From contig JBKCVN010000024.1 of assembly GCA_046317875.1 (NCBI GenBank), forward strand, positions 1 through 36,895: a DNA stretch of 36,895 nucleotides, read 5' to 3'. Shown here in pieces: positions 16,785-24,799 of the stretch. The number at the start of each line of letters is the position of its first letter. Positions within the stretch are counted from its first letter, which is position 1. The notes beneath the pieces were generated by a model. It saw nothing but the letters and a program-made list of their open reading frames with translations. It was not told the origin of the DNA and searched no databases. The position numbers and the translations under genes are program-made. Source of the DNA: 2-01-FULL-41-14 sp046317875. GTDB taxonomy: Bacteria; Pseudomonadota; Alphaproteobacteria; UBA7879; UBA5542.

Positions 16785-18041
16785 ATGACCCAATCAATCT
16801 TACAAGCTATATTAGGGATTCTCGTTTTTGTAGTTTTTTGCTGGATTATCAGTGAAAATCGAAAAAAAGTTAATTATCGCCGAATTGGGGCAGGGTTGAT
16901 TGTCCAAACAGCCATTGCCGCCATCATTCTTCATATTCCTTTTGCGCGCAAACTGATTGGATATATGACCGACGGCGTGATGGCCCTAAAAAACGCCACC
17001 ATTGAGGGAACTAGCTTTGTATTTGGTTTTCTGGGGGGCGGGGCCCTTCCATTCGAAGTTAAAGGGAATACCTTTGTATTTGCCTTCCAAACATTGCCTA
17101 TGGTGATTGTTATCAGTGCCCTTTCCATGCTGTTGTTTCATTGGAAGATCCTACCCTTTATCGTTCGGGGCATTTCATGGATTATGAAAAAATCTTTGGG
17201 GGTAGGGGGCGCCTTAGGCGTATACAGCGCCGCAAAAGTGTTTTTAGGCCAAACCGAGGCCCCGCTTCTTATTCGCCCTTATCTTAAGGACATGTCACGT
17301 AGCGAAATTTTCAGCATCATGTGCATGGGGTTTGCCACCACTTCAGCCCTAATTATTGGCCTTTATGCCATGATATTAGATGCCACTTTGCCTCATTCTA
17401 TGGTTCACTTAATCACAGCCTCTATTATCAGCATCCCTGCAGCACTTACTTTATCTCGGATTGTGGTGCCACCCACTTCTCTGGGTACGGAAGGTAGTAT
17501 GGTTGTACCCTATGAATTTTCAGGGTCCATGGATGCGGTGGCAAAGGGGACCAGCGATGGTGTTCGTCTCTTTATTAACATTATTGCCATGTTGATTGTG
17601 TTTGTGGCCTTGGTTTCTCTTTGTAATCGGATGCTGGGTCTTTTCCCTAACTTTCTGGGCGAGCCTGTCACGCTTCAACGCTTATTGGGCGTAGTAATGT
17701 CACCGGTGGCATGGTTGATGGGTATTTCTTGGCAAGAAGCCAAAACAGCCGGCAGCCTTCTGGGAATTAAAACAATTCTGAATGAATTCTACGCCTATAC
17801 ACAACTCGCCCAAATTGGCACCACGGGCCTAAGCGCCCATGCCCGTACCGTTATGGCCTATGCCCTTTGTGGGTTTGCAAATATCAGCAGCATTGGCATC
17901 ATGATAGGGGGCCTAGGCAGCATTGTGCCCGAAAAGCGCCAAGATATTTTATCCCTCAGTTTCAAAGCCCTTATTGTGGGTACCTTGGCCTCGTGCCTTA
18001 GTGCCACCATTGTGGGCATTCTGATATGGCCTTATATTTAA
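16785..18041 (+). CDS. nupC: NupC/CNT family concentrative nucleoside transporter
   Basis: A 418-residue membrane protein of the CNT family that imports nucleosides with H+ or Na+. Family hallmarks are the GFLGGGALPFE region followed by FVFAFQTLPMVIVISALS, the FLGQTEAPLLIRPYL motif, and GIKTILNEFYAYTQL with ALCGFANISSIGIMIGGLG near the end. The TEAPL and NEFxAY motifs form the nucleoside site. A ribosome site (AGAGGA) lies just before the ATG. It is followed 63 bases later by uvrB on the same strand. Nucleoside uptake is common in host-dependent bacteria. Confidence 0.95.
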   Translation: MTQSILQAILGILVFVVFCWIISENRKKVNYRRIGAGLIVQTAIAAIILHIPFARKLIGYMTDGVMALKNATIEGTSFVFGFLGGGALPFEVKGNTFVFAFQTLPMVIVISALSMLLFHWKILPFIVRGISWIMKKSLGVGGALGVYSAAKVFLGQTEAPLLIRPYLKDMSRSEIFSIMCMGFATTSALIIGLYAMILDATLPHSMVHLITASIISIPAALTLSRIVVPPTSLGTEGSMVVPYEFSGSMDAVAKGTSDGVRLFINIIAMLIVFVALVSLCNRMLGLFPNFLGEPVTLQRLLGVVMSPVAWLMGISWQEAKTAGSLLGIKTILNEFYAYTQLAQIGTTGLSAHARTVMAYALCGFANISSIGIMIGGLGSIVPEKRQDILSLSFKALIVGTLASCLSATIVGILIWPYI

Positions 18042-18104
18042 GCCTGCAGCCATAAACAGAAATTATCCCTTTCTTAAGCCTAGGAAGAAGGATATAAATG
18101 ACAT

Positions 18105-20078
18105 ATGACCTTCAAGCTTAAATCTTCTTTCACGCCCGCAGGGGATCAACCTGCTGCCATCGAAAAGATTTTTTCGAACCTGGTCTCAGGCCAACAAAAC
18201 CAAGTTTTATTAGGGGTCACGGGGTCAGGTAAAACATTTACCATGGCCCATGTTATTCAAAAATTCCAAAAACCTGCCTTAATTCTTGCGCCTAACAAGA
18301 CACTGGCAGCTCAGCTTTATGGGGAAATGAAGGAGTTTTTTCCCGATAATGCGGTGGAATACTTTGTGTCCTATTATGATTATTATCAACCCGAGGCCTA
18401 TGTGCCACGGCGCGACCTGTACATTGAAAAAGAAGCCACCATTAACGAACAAATTGATCGCATGCGCCACAGTGCTACACGGGCCCTGTTAGAGCGCCTC
18501 GATGTTATTATTGTGGCCAGTGTGTCGTGTATTTATGGCCTGGGGGATGTAGAGGCCTACAGCGCCATGTCTATCACACTTACGATTAATGATATCATCA
18601 ATCGGCAAGATCTTTTCCGCAGCTTCACGGAGCTTCAGTATCATCGAAATGACATTAATTTTCAGCGAGGCATGTTTAGAGTCAGGGGGGATACCATCGA
18701 GATTTTTCCTGCCCACTATGAGGATCGGGCCTGGAGGTTATCTTTCTTCGATGATCATTTGGAAAGTATTCATGAAACAGACCCCTTAACAGGGGAAAAA
18801 ATAGCCGTTCTAGAACATATTCGACTGTTTCCCAACAGCCATTATGTAACCCCCAAGCCCACTGTTCGGCAGGCCGTTAAGCAAATACAATCAGACCTCC
18901 AACTCCGTCTTAAGGAATTTGAAGCACAGGGCAAGTTGTTAGAAGCCCAACGCCTAAGAGAGAGGGTTACTTTTGATATCGAACTTCTAGACACCACCGG
19001 GATGTGCCCGGGTATTGAAAACTATTCCCGGTACCTGACAGGACGTCTACCTGGACAACCACCTCCCACCTTATTTGAATACCTTCCCCGGGATGCCCTG
19101 TTGATTGTAGACGAAAGCCACATCAGTGTACCCCAGATTCAAGGCATGTACAGGGGGGACCGGGCGCGCAAATCCAATTTATCAGAATACGGATTCCGTT
19201 TACCGGCCTGTATGGATAACCGCCCCCTAAAGTTTGAGGAATGGGACGAAATTCGCCCCCAAACAGTTTTTGTCTCGGCAACTCCTGGCCCTTGGGAAAT
19301 GGACCAAACCCAGAGAGAATTCATCGAACAGGTGATTCGACCAACAGGCCTTCTAGATCCCATATGCATCGTTCGGCCCACCGAAAACCAAGTAGATGAT
19401 TTAATTGGCGAATGCTTGGCTTTGGCCAAGAAAAACCAACGGGTATTGGTCACCACCCTAACCAAAAAAATGTCGGAAGCACTGACAGGGTATTTATCCG
19501 AGGTGGGGCTTAAAGTTCGCTATATCCATTCGGATGTGGATACCATCGAACGGATTGAAATTATCCGTGACTTGCGCCTTGGTGTTTTTGATGTGTTGGT
19601 AGGGATTAACCTTTTGCGAGAAGGGCTGGATATTCCTGAATGTGCGCTGGTTGCCATCCTGGACGCGGATAAAGAAGGATATCTAAGGTCCAGAACCTCC
19701 CTTATTCAAACCATTGGTCGGGCTGCCCGAAATGTTGAAGGCAGGGCCATTTTGTATGCAGATAAGATGACCAAATCCATGCAAGCAGCCATCAGTGAAA
19801 ATAACAGACGGCGGGAAAAACAGGCCCAATATAATCTGGTGAATGGTATTACCCCCGAAAGTGTGAAAAAAAATATAACCAATATCCTAGATAGCGTTTA
19901 TGAAAAAGACCATGTCACCGTGAATGTGGAAGAAGACATAACACTCACAGGCAAAGCTTTGCAACTTCGCATTAAAAAACTTGAAAAAGAAATGCTTGCC
20001 GCAGCCAGCGAGCTAAATTTTGAAAGCGCGGCCAAACTACGCGACGAAATATTGAAACTCGAGAAAAAAGCACTGTAA
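18105..20078 (+). CDS. uvrB: Excinuclease ABC subunit B
   Basis: A 657-residue DNA damage-recognition helicase of nucleotide excision repair; it receives DNA from UvrA and recruits UvrC. Walker A GVTGSGKT is at residues 37-44. The beta-hairpin region YYDYYQPEAYVPRRDLYIEK follows, then the DESH helicase box, SATPGPWE, the motif V/VI block (INLLREGLDIPE, QTIGRAARN) and a C-terminal UVR domain (LEKEMLAAASELNFESAAKLRDEI). GAAGAAGG precedes the ATG. The gene looks complete and intact. Confidence 0.98.
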   Translation: MTFKLKSSFTPAGDQPAAIEKIFSNLVSGQQNQVLLGVTGSGKTFTMAHVIQKFQKPALILAPNKTLAAQLYGEMKEFFPDNAVEYFVSYYDYYQPEAYVPRRDLYIEKEATINEQIDRMRHSATRALLERLDVIIVASVSCIYGLGDVEAYSAMSITLTINDIINRQDLFRSFTELQYHRNDINFQRGMFRVRGDTIEIFPAHYEDRAWRLSFFDDHLESIHETDPLTGEKIAVLEHIRLFPNSHYVTPKPTVRQAVKQIQSDLQLRLKEFEAQGKLLEAQRLRERVTFDIELLDTTGMCPGIENYSRYLTGRLPGQPPPTLFEYLPRDALLIVDESHISVPQIQGMYRGDRARKSNLSEYGFRLPACMDNRPLKFEEWDEIRPQTVFVSATPGPWEMDQTQREFIEQVIRPTGLLDPICIVRPTENQVDDLIGECLALAKKNQRVLVTTLTKKMSEALTGYLSEVGLKVRYIHSDVDTIERIEIIRDLRLGVFDVLVGINLLREGLDIPECALVAILDADKEGYLRSRTSLIQTIGRAARNVEGRAILYADKMTKSMQAAISENNRRREKQAQYNLVNGITPESVKKNITNILDSVYEKDHVTVNVEEDITLTGKALQLRIKKLEKEMLAAASELNFESAAKLRDEILKLEKKAL

Positions 20079-20081
20079 ATG

Positions 20082-20122
20082 AAAAAGCTGGGGACTTATT
20101 AAAAAATCCACAGCTTTTTTTA
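20082..20122 (+). terminator. Bidirectional terminator between uvrB and the Vps62-like gene
   Basis: AAAAAGCTG (20082-20090) pairs with CAGCTTTTT (20111-20119), and the stem extends inward with GGA/TCC. On the plus strand it runs into seven T then ATTT. On the minus strand it ends CAGCTTTTTCATTT. It therefore can serve both convergent genes. Confidence 0.8.
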
Positions 20123-20171
20123 TTTGTTAAACTGAATTAGAAATCTTTCGTTTTCTTTAAAAGAAAAACTC

Positions 20172-21608
20172 TTAAAATTCGAACCCTGTTAATTTAACAA
20201 CCAAAGGAACAGAGGCTGGTTCATCTCTCCATACGATAGACATGTTTTTTACACGATTCCTCTTAGGTCTTTTAAAACAATAATTAAAATTTCTGCCATA
20301 TTTTTCAGTATCGTTAATAGGAAATGCCTCTTCTGAACGATACAGAGCTTTGCTTCTCAAGCCAAGTGCTTGTTTCTGAATTATTTTAAAGTTGGGGATA
20401 GGTTTTTTTGATGGCTCTAAAACCTTCGAAATACCTTCTTCATCTCCCTCTTCTTCAAAAAACTCCACACAGAAATTCTCATTTAACCGGCTAGGGGCCT
20501 CATACACAAAAGATCGAGTTCCTTTTTTAGGACGGCTCAACATAAACACACCACCAGTAGATTTATCTGGCTTATCAATTAAATCATACGTTTTGAATTT
20601 AGATCTTTCTTTTTCACCATGGCGACGAAACCATTTTGCTTCTAAAGGTCCTGTCGGGGAATTACAACAAGAGCTATTCAAGCCTTCACGAGTTTTCCCC
20701 CACCGCCCTTTGAAATTAGCCCACCAGGCATCATCGGGCCAAGGGCGTCCGTTTACAGCAAATATTTTGTAATTTTCACTGCAATTCCAACGATATTTAC
20801 TTTTTTTCGTCGTATCTAAATTCCCATCTAACCACACTTGCCTAGGTAAACTTGCATGACCATACTTTGCCGCATAAGCAAGGGGATGACCGTTTTCTTC
20901 AGGGAATTTGCCTGGCTCATACATACCTCCCTTAAATTGTTGATGAGCAGCATAGTGAACACGGGCAATAGTCCAGTCACCGTTTCTTTTTTCAATATGA
21001 ACATCCATATGTTCCCAGTCACCTTCGTGTGTACCCAGGGTTAACTTGCCAATCCCAACAGTGGGCCCGTTATAGGGATAAAAATATATAAACTGTAGAA
21101 TATAGTAGTTTGGCCTTAGCTTAAAAACATGCACATAGCATGGTGCCGTAATGGATCCATCAGAAGCTGGACTCTGACCTCGATAAGCTTTTTTCTTAAT
21201 CTCTTCTTCTTTTAATGCAAAAATACATGATTCACTTTGAGACAAGCCTTTTAAGGTACTCGGGATATCATTATCATGGCGAAGTACAGAAGTCTGCTTA
21301 ACTTTTTTGCCGCGTTTTTCCTCAGTAAAACATTCCACATATGCCTTATTAGCAAAACTTTCAATGGAATCAGGGAAGTATCTTTCTTGGGGATGGAAGT
21401 ACACAATGGGCCCAAACCGACGGATCAAGTCAGTCATTTCTGATTTTTTATCGCTAAAGCCAGAACTGTTAGACGATGGATAGGAGAGTCCCTGTTTTTC
21501 AAATTGAGATATAATGCTCTTTACGGTTCTTTTCTCATCCTCTGCACAGGCCAAAAAAGGTGTAAATATGGTTAATAATACGAGTGCTGAAAAAAACTTA
21601 CAAACCAT
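20172..21608 (-). CDS. Exported Vps62-like protein
   Basis: A 478-residue protein with a Sec signal peptide (residues 1-22, cut after LACA). The body matches the Vps62 family (PF06101) as I know it: RFGPIVYFHPQERYFPDS (64-81), FIYFYPYNGP (173-182), GTHEGDWEHMDVHIE (192-206), VHYAAHQQ (217-224) and GHPLAYAAKYGHASLP (240-255). In yeast Vps62 is linked to vacuolar protein sorting; bacterial members are uncharacterised, so activity is unknown. The His/Asp/Glu-rich GTHEGDWEH could bind metal (inference). A good promoter and GGGAGG ribosome site precede the ATG. It stands alone, beside tRNA-Leu and a second exported protein of possible host-interaction type. Confidence 0.85.
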   Translation of the reverse strand: MVCKFFSALVLLTIFTPFLACAEDEKRTVKSIISQFEKQGLSYPSSNSSGFSDKKSEMTDLIRRFGPIVYFHPQERYFPDSIESFANKAYVECFTEEKRGKKVKQTSVLRHDNDIPSTLKGLSQSESCIFALKEEEIKKKAYRGQSPASDGSITAPCYVHVFKLRPNYYILQFIYFYPYNGPTVGIGKLTLGTHEGDWEHMDVHIEKRNGDWTIARVHYAAHQQFKGGMYEPGKFPEENGHPLAYAAKYGHASLPRQVWLDGNLDTTKKSKYRWNCSENYKIFAVNGRPWPDDAWWANFKGRWGKTREGLNSSCCNSPTGPLEAKWFRRHGEKERSKFKTYDLIDKPDKSTGGVFMLSRPKKGTRSFVYEAPSRLNENFCVEFFEEEGDEEGISKVLEPSKKPIPNFKIIQKQALGLRSKALYRSEEAFPINDTEKYGRNFNYCFKRPKRNRVKNMSIVWRDEPASVPLVVKLTGFEF

Positions 21609-21628
21609 GCATGCCTCCCAAACATTTT

Positions 21629-21656
21629 ATTTTATAATTGTGACACAAAGGTTCAA
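21629..21656 (-). promoter_or_regulatory. Promoter of the Vps62-like gene with an operator-like dyad in its spacer
   Basis: On the minus strand TTGAAC (21656-21651) and TAAAAT (21634-21629) are 16 bases apart. Between them lies the perfect 11-bp dyad TTGTGACACAA (21638-21648), which fits the TNGTNNNACNA consensus known for FadR-type GntR regulators. A repressor bound here would block RNA polymerase. Confidence 0.5.
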
Positions 21657-21684
21657 TTTTACAATTTAATTTTCAACAAATTCG

Positions 21685-21712
21685 TTGACGTACATCATAA
21701 GAACTGTAATAT
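21685..21712 (+). promoter_or_regulatory. Promoter of tRNA-Leu
   Basis: TTGACG (21685-21690) and TAATAT (21707-21712) are 16 bases apart, and the tRNA begins 15 bases after the -10 box. Confidence 0.55.
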
Positions 21713-21727
21713 GTGGACATATCATAT

Positions 21728-21814
21728 GCCCCTGTGGTGGAATTGGTAGACGCGGTAGACTCAAAATCTACTGTCCGCAAGGACGTGGGAGTTCGATTCT
21801 CCCTGGGGGCACCA
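21728..21814 (+). tRNA. tRNA-Leu (anticodon CAA)
   Basis: The acceptor stem is GCCCCTG/TGGGGGC with discriminator A and an encoded CCA (21812-21814). The D-loop has TTGGTAGACGC, the anticodon stem is GTAGA/TCTAC with loop CTCAAAA (anticodon CAA at 21762-21764), there is a long class II variable arm, and the T-arm contains GTTCGATTC. It reads UUG codons. It lies between two exported-protein genes and has its own promoter. Confidence 0.97.
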
Positions 21815-21874
21815 CCTAAAATTCTAGCTATTTTTTTAATATTCTCTAAAATTTCTTATAGATCCCCCAAATCT

Positions 21875-23302
21875 CTAGAAATGACTTTCTGCTCGCCACT
21901 CTGTCTTGAACCCTTCAGGCAAAAATCTTTTGAACCGACCGTTAAGGCATTCGATATTGTCCTTAAAAACACTAGTAACCTCCGGTAACATATACAACGT
22001 TGAGAAAATAACCGACCTAAACTTATTCTTAAATCGAGGTTCTAAAAAAACTTGCTTATATAGATCTGCAACTATTAACGGATCATTTTCAAAAAAATCC
22101 CCACATCCAAAGGGGCTTAAAATAATATCTATATGGTTATTGATTAAAGCAGCATCTAACTGGGTGCGAATTTTTTCTTTTGTATCCTTTTTATATGCTA
22201 CAGGATACGATTCTTTTGTCGAATAAGGCTCGGAAATAATCAATCCTACCTGAAACGGCACAGAAAGATATTGATGCCAAGAATGGCAATCACTTCGAAA
22301 TACCATGGTTTGATGATACACAGCCCCTGTCGTGGGTATAAAACTACCTGTTTCCTGTTTTGATATTTTAAAAACAGAATCCAAAGTTAAACATAACGTT
22401 GATCGCCTTAAAGTTTCCCGTTCTAAGGGGCCTTTTTGTGACTCTGGTACAAAAGGCGAATCCGCATACAAAACAGCTGGTGTCTGTTTATAATGCTGAA
22501 GATACATAACCCCAATATCCAAAGGATGTCTTGTTTCGTCCACTACAAAAAGTGTTTCAAAATCCGTTAACATGCCGGGACTTTGAATTCTTGAATTCGA
22601 TAAGGGGTTAATTATAAATCCATGTGGAAAAACATATCCCAATTTATTCGATGACACATAAGGGCATCGATGAATCATAAAGTTTTGAGCGCTTTTTAAA
22701 GTATGGAAAAGAATTTTTGTATAGTCGTCACAAGGGCGTACAAGATCAGACAACAATGAAAAAGGTCTGCGCTGTTGGTCTGAACTATCTTGATTTTGCC
22801 TTAATTCACGAAGGTGATCTAGATAGGCCGTAAAAGCTGTTTTCAGAATCTCATCTTTTTCACCCTCTTTCAGTTTTTCAAAAGAATTAGAAAAGAGAGG
22901 AAACGCAAATACGTAATCTAAAGGCATTCTAAGGGTGTCGATCCACAAGAGCGACATCAAGGCTTTTGCTTTTCCACCCATTGAAAAATGGGCAAGATTC
23001 TGATTGACTATACTTATTTTTCTTTTAAACAAACAAAGCTGAAAGTCAAAAAAAGCTTGGTCTAAATCCTTTTCTAAAGAGGAATTGTTCTGGATAAAAA
23101 TTTTAAAAAAAGAAGCTGGGAAGGAGTTTATTTTCAGCACAGATCCCAGAGCTTTTACCTTTTCACCAATGGTAGGCAACCGGGGGTTTTCTGAAATCCG
23201 GCCATAAATCATTCTAAATTTGTCTACCTCCACAATGGAAGATAAAGCCATAAAAGCATTAAAAATACAGCACACCAAAACCAAAAGGCTTGATCTGTTC
23301 AT
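21875..23302 (-). CDS. Exported macro-domain protein, diverged PARG/MavL-like
   Basis: A 475-residue protein with an N-terminal signal peptide (about 1-21). Residues about 230-440 resemble the TIGR02452/DUF2263 microbial poly(ADP-ribose) glycohydrolase-like macro domain and possibly the MavL-like (DUF4804) effector domain of Legionella. The best matches are VLYADSPFVPESQ, ERETLRRSTL (294-303, the QEExLxRxS position), and IDIILSPFGCGDFFENDPLIVADL (391-414), which parallels GAFGCGxFxNDPxxVA. The glycine-rich loop expected before the catalytic Glu pair appears replaced by ESQKG, so activity is uncertain. Residues 25-220 are unassigned. GAAGGA precedes the ATG. Family placement is from memory of motifs, not from a search. 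Confidence 0.72.
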   Translation of the reverse strand: MNRSSLLVLVCCIFNAFMALSSIVEVDKFRMIYGRISENPRLPTIGEKVKALGSVLKINSFPASFFKIFIQNNSSLEKDLDQAFFDFQLCLFKRKISIVNQNLAHFSMGGKAKALMSLLWIDTLRMPLDYVFAFPLFSNSFEKLKEGEKDEILKTAFTAYLDHLRELRQNQDSSDQQRRPFSLLSDLVRPCDDYTKILFHTLKSAQNFMIHRCPYVSSNKLGYVFPHGFIINPLSNSRIQSPGMLTDFETLFVVDETRHPLDIGVMYLQHYKQTPAVLYADSPFVPESQKGPLERETLRRSTLCLTLDSVFKISKQETGSFIPTTGAVYHQTMVFRSDCHSWHQYLSVPFQVGLIISEPYSTKESYPVAYKKDTKEKIRTQLDAALINNHIDIILSPFGCGDFFENDPLIVADLYKQVFLEPRFKNKFRSVIFSTLYMLPEVTSVFKDNIECLNGRFKRFLPEGFKTEWRAESHF

Positions 23303-23340
23303 ATTGCGTCCTTCATATTTTTTTAAATAAATTAGTTGAG

Positions 23341-23394
23341 ATGAAAATATTAAAAATAAACATAAATATCAATTGTTTTGATATCTATTTTCAT
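23341..23394. repeat. Nested AT-rich inverted repeat between the phosphohexomutase and macro-domain genes
   Basis: Outer arms ATGAAAATA (23341-23349) and TATTTTCAT (23386-23394) are perfect 9-bp complements. Nested inside are ATATCAA (23366-23372) and TTGATAT (23378-23384) with a 5-base loop. The site lies in the 116-base gap after the mutase stop and before the macro-domain ATG. It may be an operator or a weak terminator; its AT content makes chance more likely than usual. Confidence 0.4.
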
Positions 23395-23418
23395 TTTAAA
23401 ATGGGTATGCAGCGTGAT

Positions 23419-24795
23419 TTAAAAAGAAATGCCGGACAATTTTAGATTATGTTTCATTATATTCAACAAATCCCCCAAGTTATGGGGGTTCCGAGATTCA
23501 CACCGTCCCACCAATACATCTTGGGTATTCGATGCCCGTATCAACCACCATCCTTTGGGGGTGCTGACACGAACACCATCTATGGTGGAAACTTCTACAT
23601 CACGCTCTTGGGTTAGGCGGCCTTGTATTTCTTCAATTACTTTAAATTTACGCTCTTCCTCACAGGGGATACGAAACTCGGGGGTTGAAAAATAAGAGGG
23701 TAATAAATTAACGCGCTCTGAAAGGGGCTCGGGTTTTGAATTGATAATATTTAATAATCTCACAGCTGCATAAAGAGCATCATCAAATCCATAATATTGG
23801 TCCGCAAAGAAAAGATGGCCGCTCATCTCTCCTGCAAACAGAGACCCCGTTTCTTTCATCTTTTTCTTAATCAATGAATGCCCCGTCTTCCACATCAGGG
23901 GTTTGCCTCCATGGGCCGTGATGTGGTCGAACACCGCATCACTGGTTTTTACATCCAAAATAATACTGGCACCCGGACTATGGGCAAGAACATCTTGTGA
24001 AAATAACATAAGAAGGTGGTCGGGACTTAAAGAGTAACCTAAATGATCCACCACACCCAGTCGATCTCCATCCCCATCAAAGGCAATGCCCACATCCGCC
24101 CGATGTTCAATGACGGCCTTTTTTAAATCTTCCAGGGTATGTTCGTCCGAAGGATCGGGATGGTGGTGCGGAAAAGTTCCATCAATTTGGCCATACAAAA
24201 GCACATGATCGCCGGGTAATTTTTCAATTAAAGATTCTAAAATTTCACCAGTGGCCCCATTCCCCGCATCCCAAACAACTTTTAAAGGCCGCCTATTGTT
24301 ATAAGCCGATATCAGTTGATCCACATATTCTTGCTTTATATCTTTTTCCATCACCGTTCCAGCCGAGTGGGATAGGGTAATATTCTGGGCAATATGTTGA
24401 AACTGGCGAATATCCTCACCAAAGAAAGGTCGATCGTTAAGGCTTATTTTAAACCCATTATAATCAGCCGGATTGTGGGACCCGGTAATCATAATTCCAC
24501 CATCTGCTTTTAAAGCGTGCACCGCATAGTAAAGGAGGGGGGTGGGGCCCAAACCAATACGTATTATATTTATTCCAGCCGCACTTAATCCCTGAACCAA
24601 ATGATCTTCTAAGGATGGCGAACTAAGACGCCCATCCCGAGCCACAACAACCGAGGCAGGGGAGGATGATAAAAATTTAGAGAAACAATACCCAATCGCC
24701 CAGGCATCTTCTTCTTTTAAAGTTTCTGGGTAAATGCCCCGAATATCATATTCCCGTAAAACAGAAGGATGGAAATGATGACTGGAAAGCATCAT
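23419..24795 (-). CDS. Phosphomannomutase/phosphoglucomutase (AlgC-like)
   Basis: A 458-residue alpha-D-phosphohexomutase interconverting 6-phospho and 1-phospho sugars. The phosphoserine motif TGSHNP is at residues 104-109 (Ser106), the Mg2+ loop DGDGDR at 240-245, the sugar-binding GEMSGH near 323, and the phosphate-binding RASNTQDVLVGRCES close to the C-terminus. The neighbours galU and ugd use glucose-1-phosphate, so it likely supplies that, and perhaps mannose-1-phosphate. It begins 4 bases after the ugd stop and is the last gene of the run. Confidence 0.95.
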   Translation of the reverse strand: MMLSSHHFHPSVLREYDIRGIYPETLKEEDAWAIGYCFSKFLSSSPASVVVARDGRLSSPSLEDHLVQGLSAAGINIIRIGLGPTPLLYYAVHALKADGGIMITGSHNPADYNGFKISLNDRPFFGEDIRQFQHIAQNITLSHSAGTVMEKDIKQEYVDQLISAYNNRRPLKVVWDAGNGATGEILESLIEKLPGDHVLLYGQIDGTFPHHHPDPSDEHTLEDLKKAVIEHRADVGIAFDGDGDRLGVVDHLGYSLSPDHLLMLFSQDVLAHSPGASIILDVKTSDAVFDHITAHGGKPLMWKTGHSLIKKKMKETGSLFAGEMSGHLFFADQYYGFDDALYAAVRLLNIINSKPEPLSERVNLLPSYFSTPEFRIPCEEERKFKVIEEIQGRLTQERDVEVSTIDGVRVSTPKGWWLIRASNTQDVLVGRCESRNPHNLGDLLNIMKHNLKLSGISF

Positions 24796-24799
24796 GGTC

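Noticed and set aside
19139..19465. A 108-codon minus-strand frame
   Set aside because: Antisense shadow of uvrB.
21713..21988. A 91-codon plus-strand frame
   Set aside because: It contains the whole of tRNA-Leu and runs into the antisense of the macro-domain gene.
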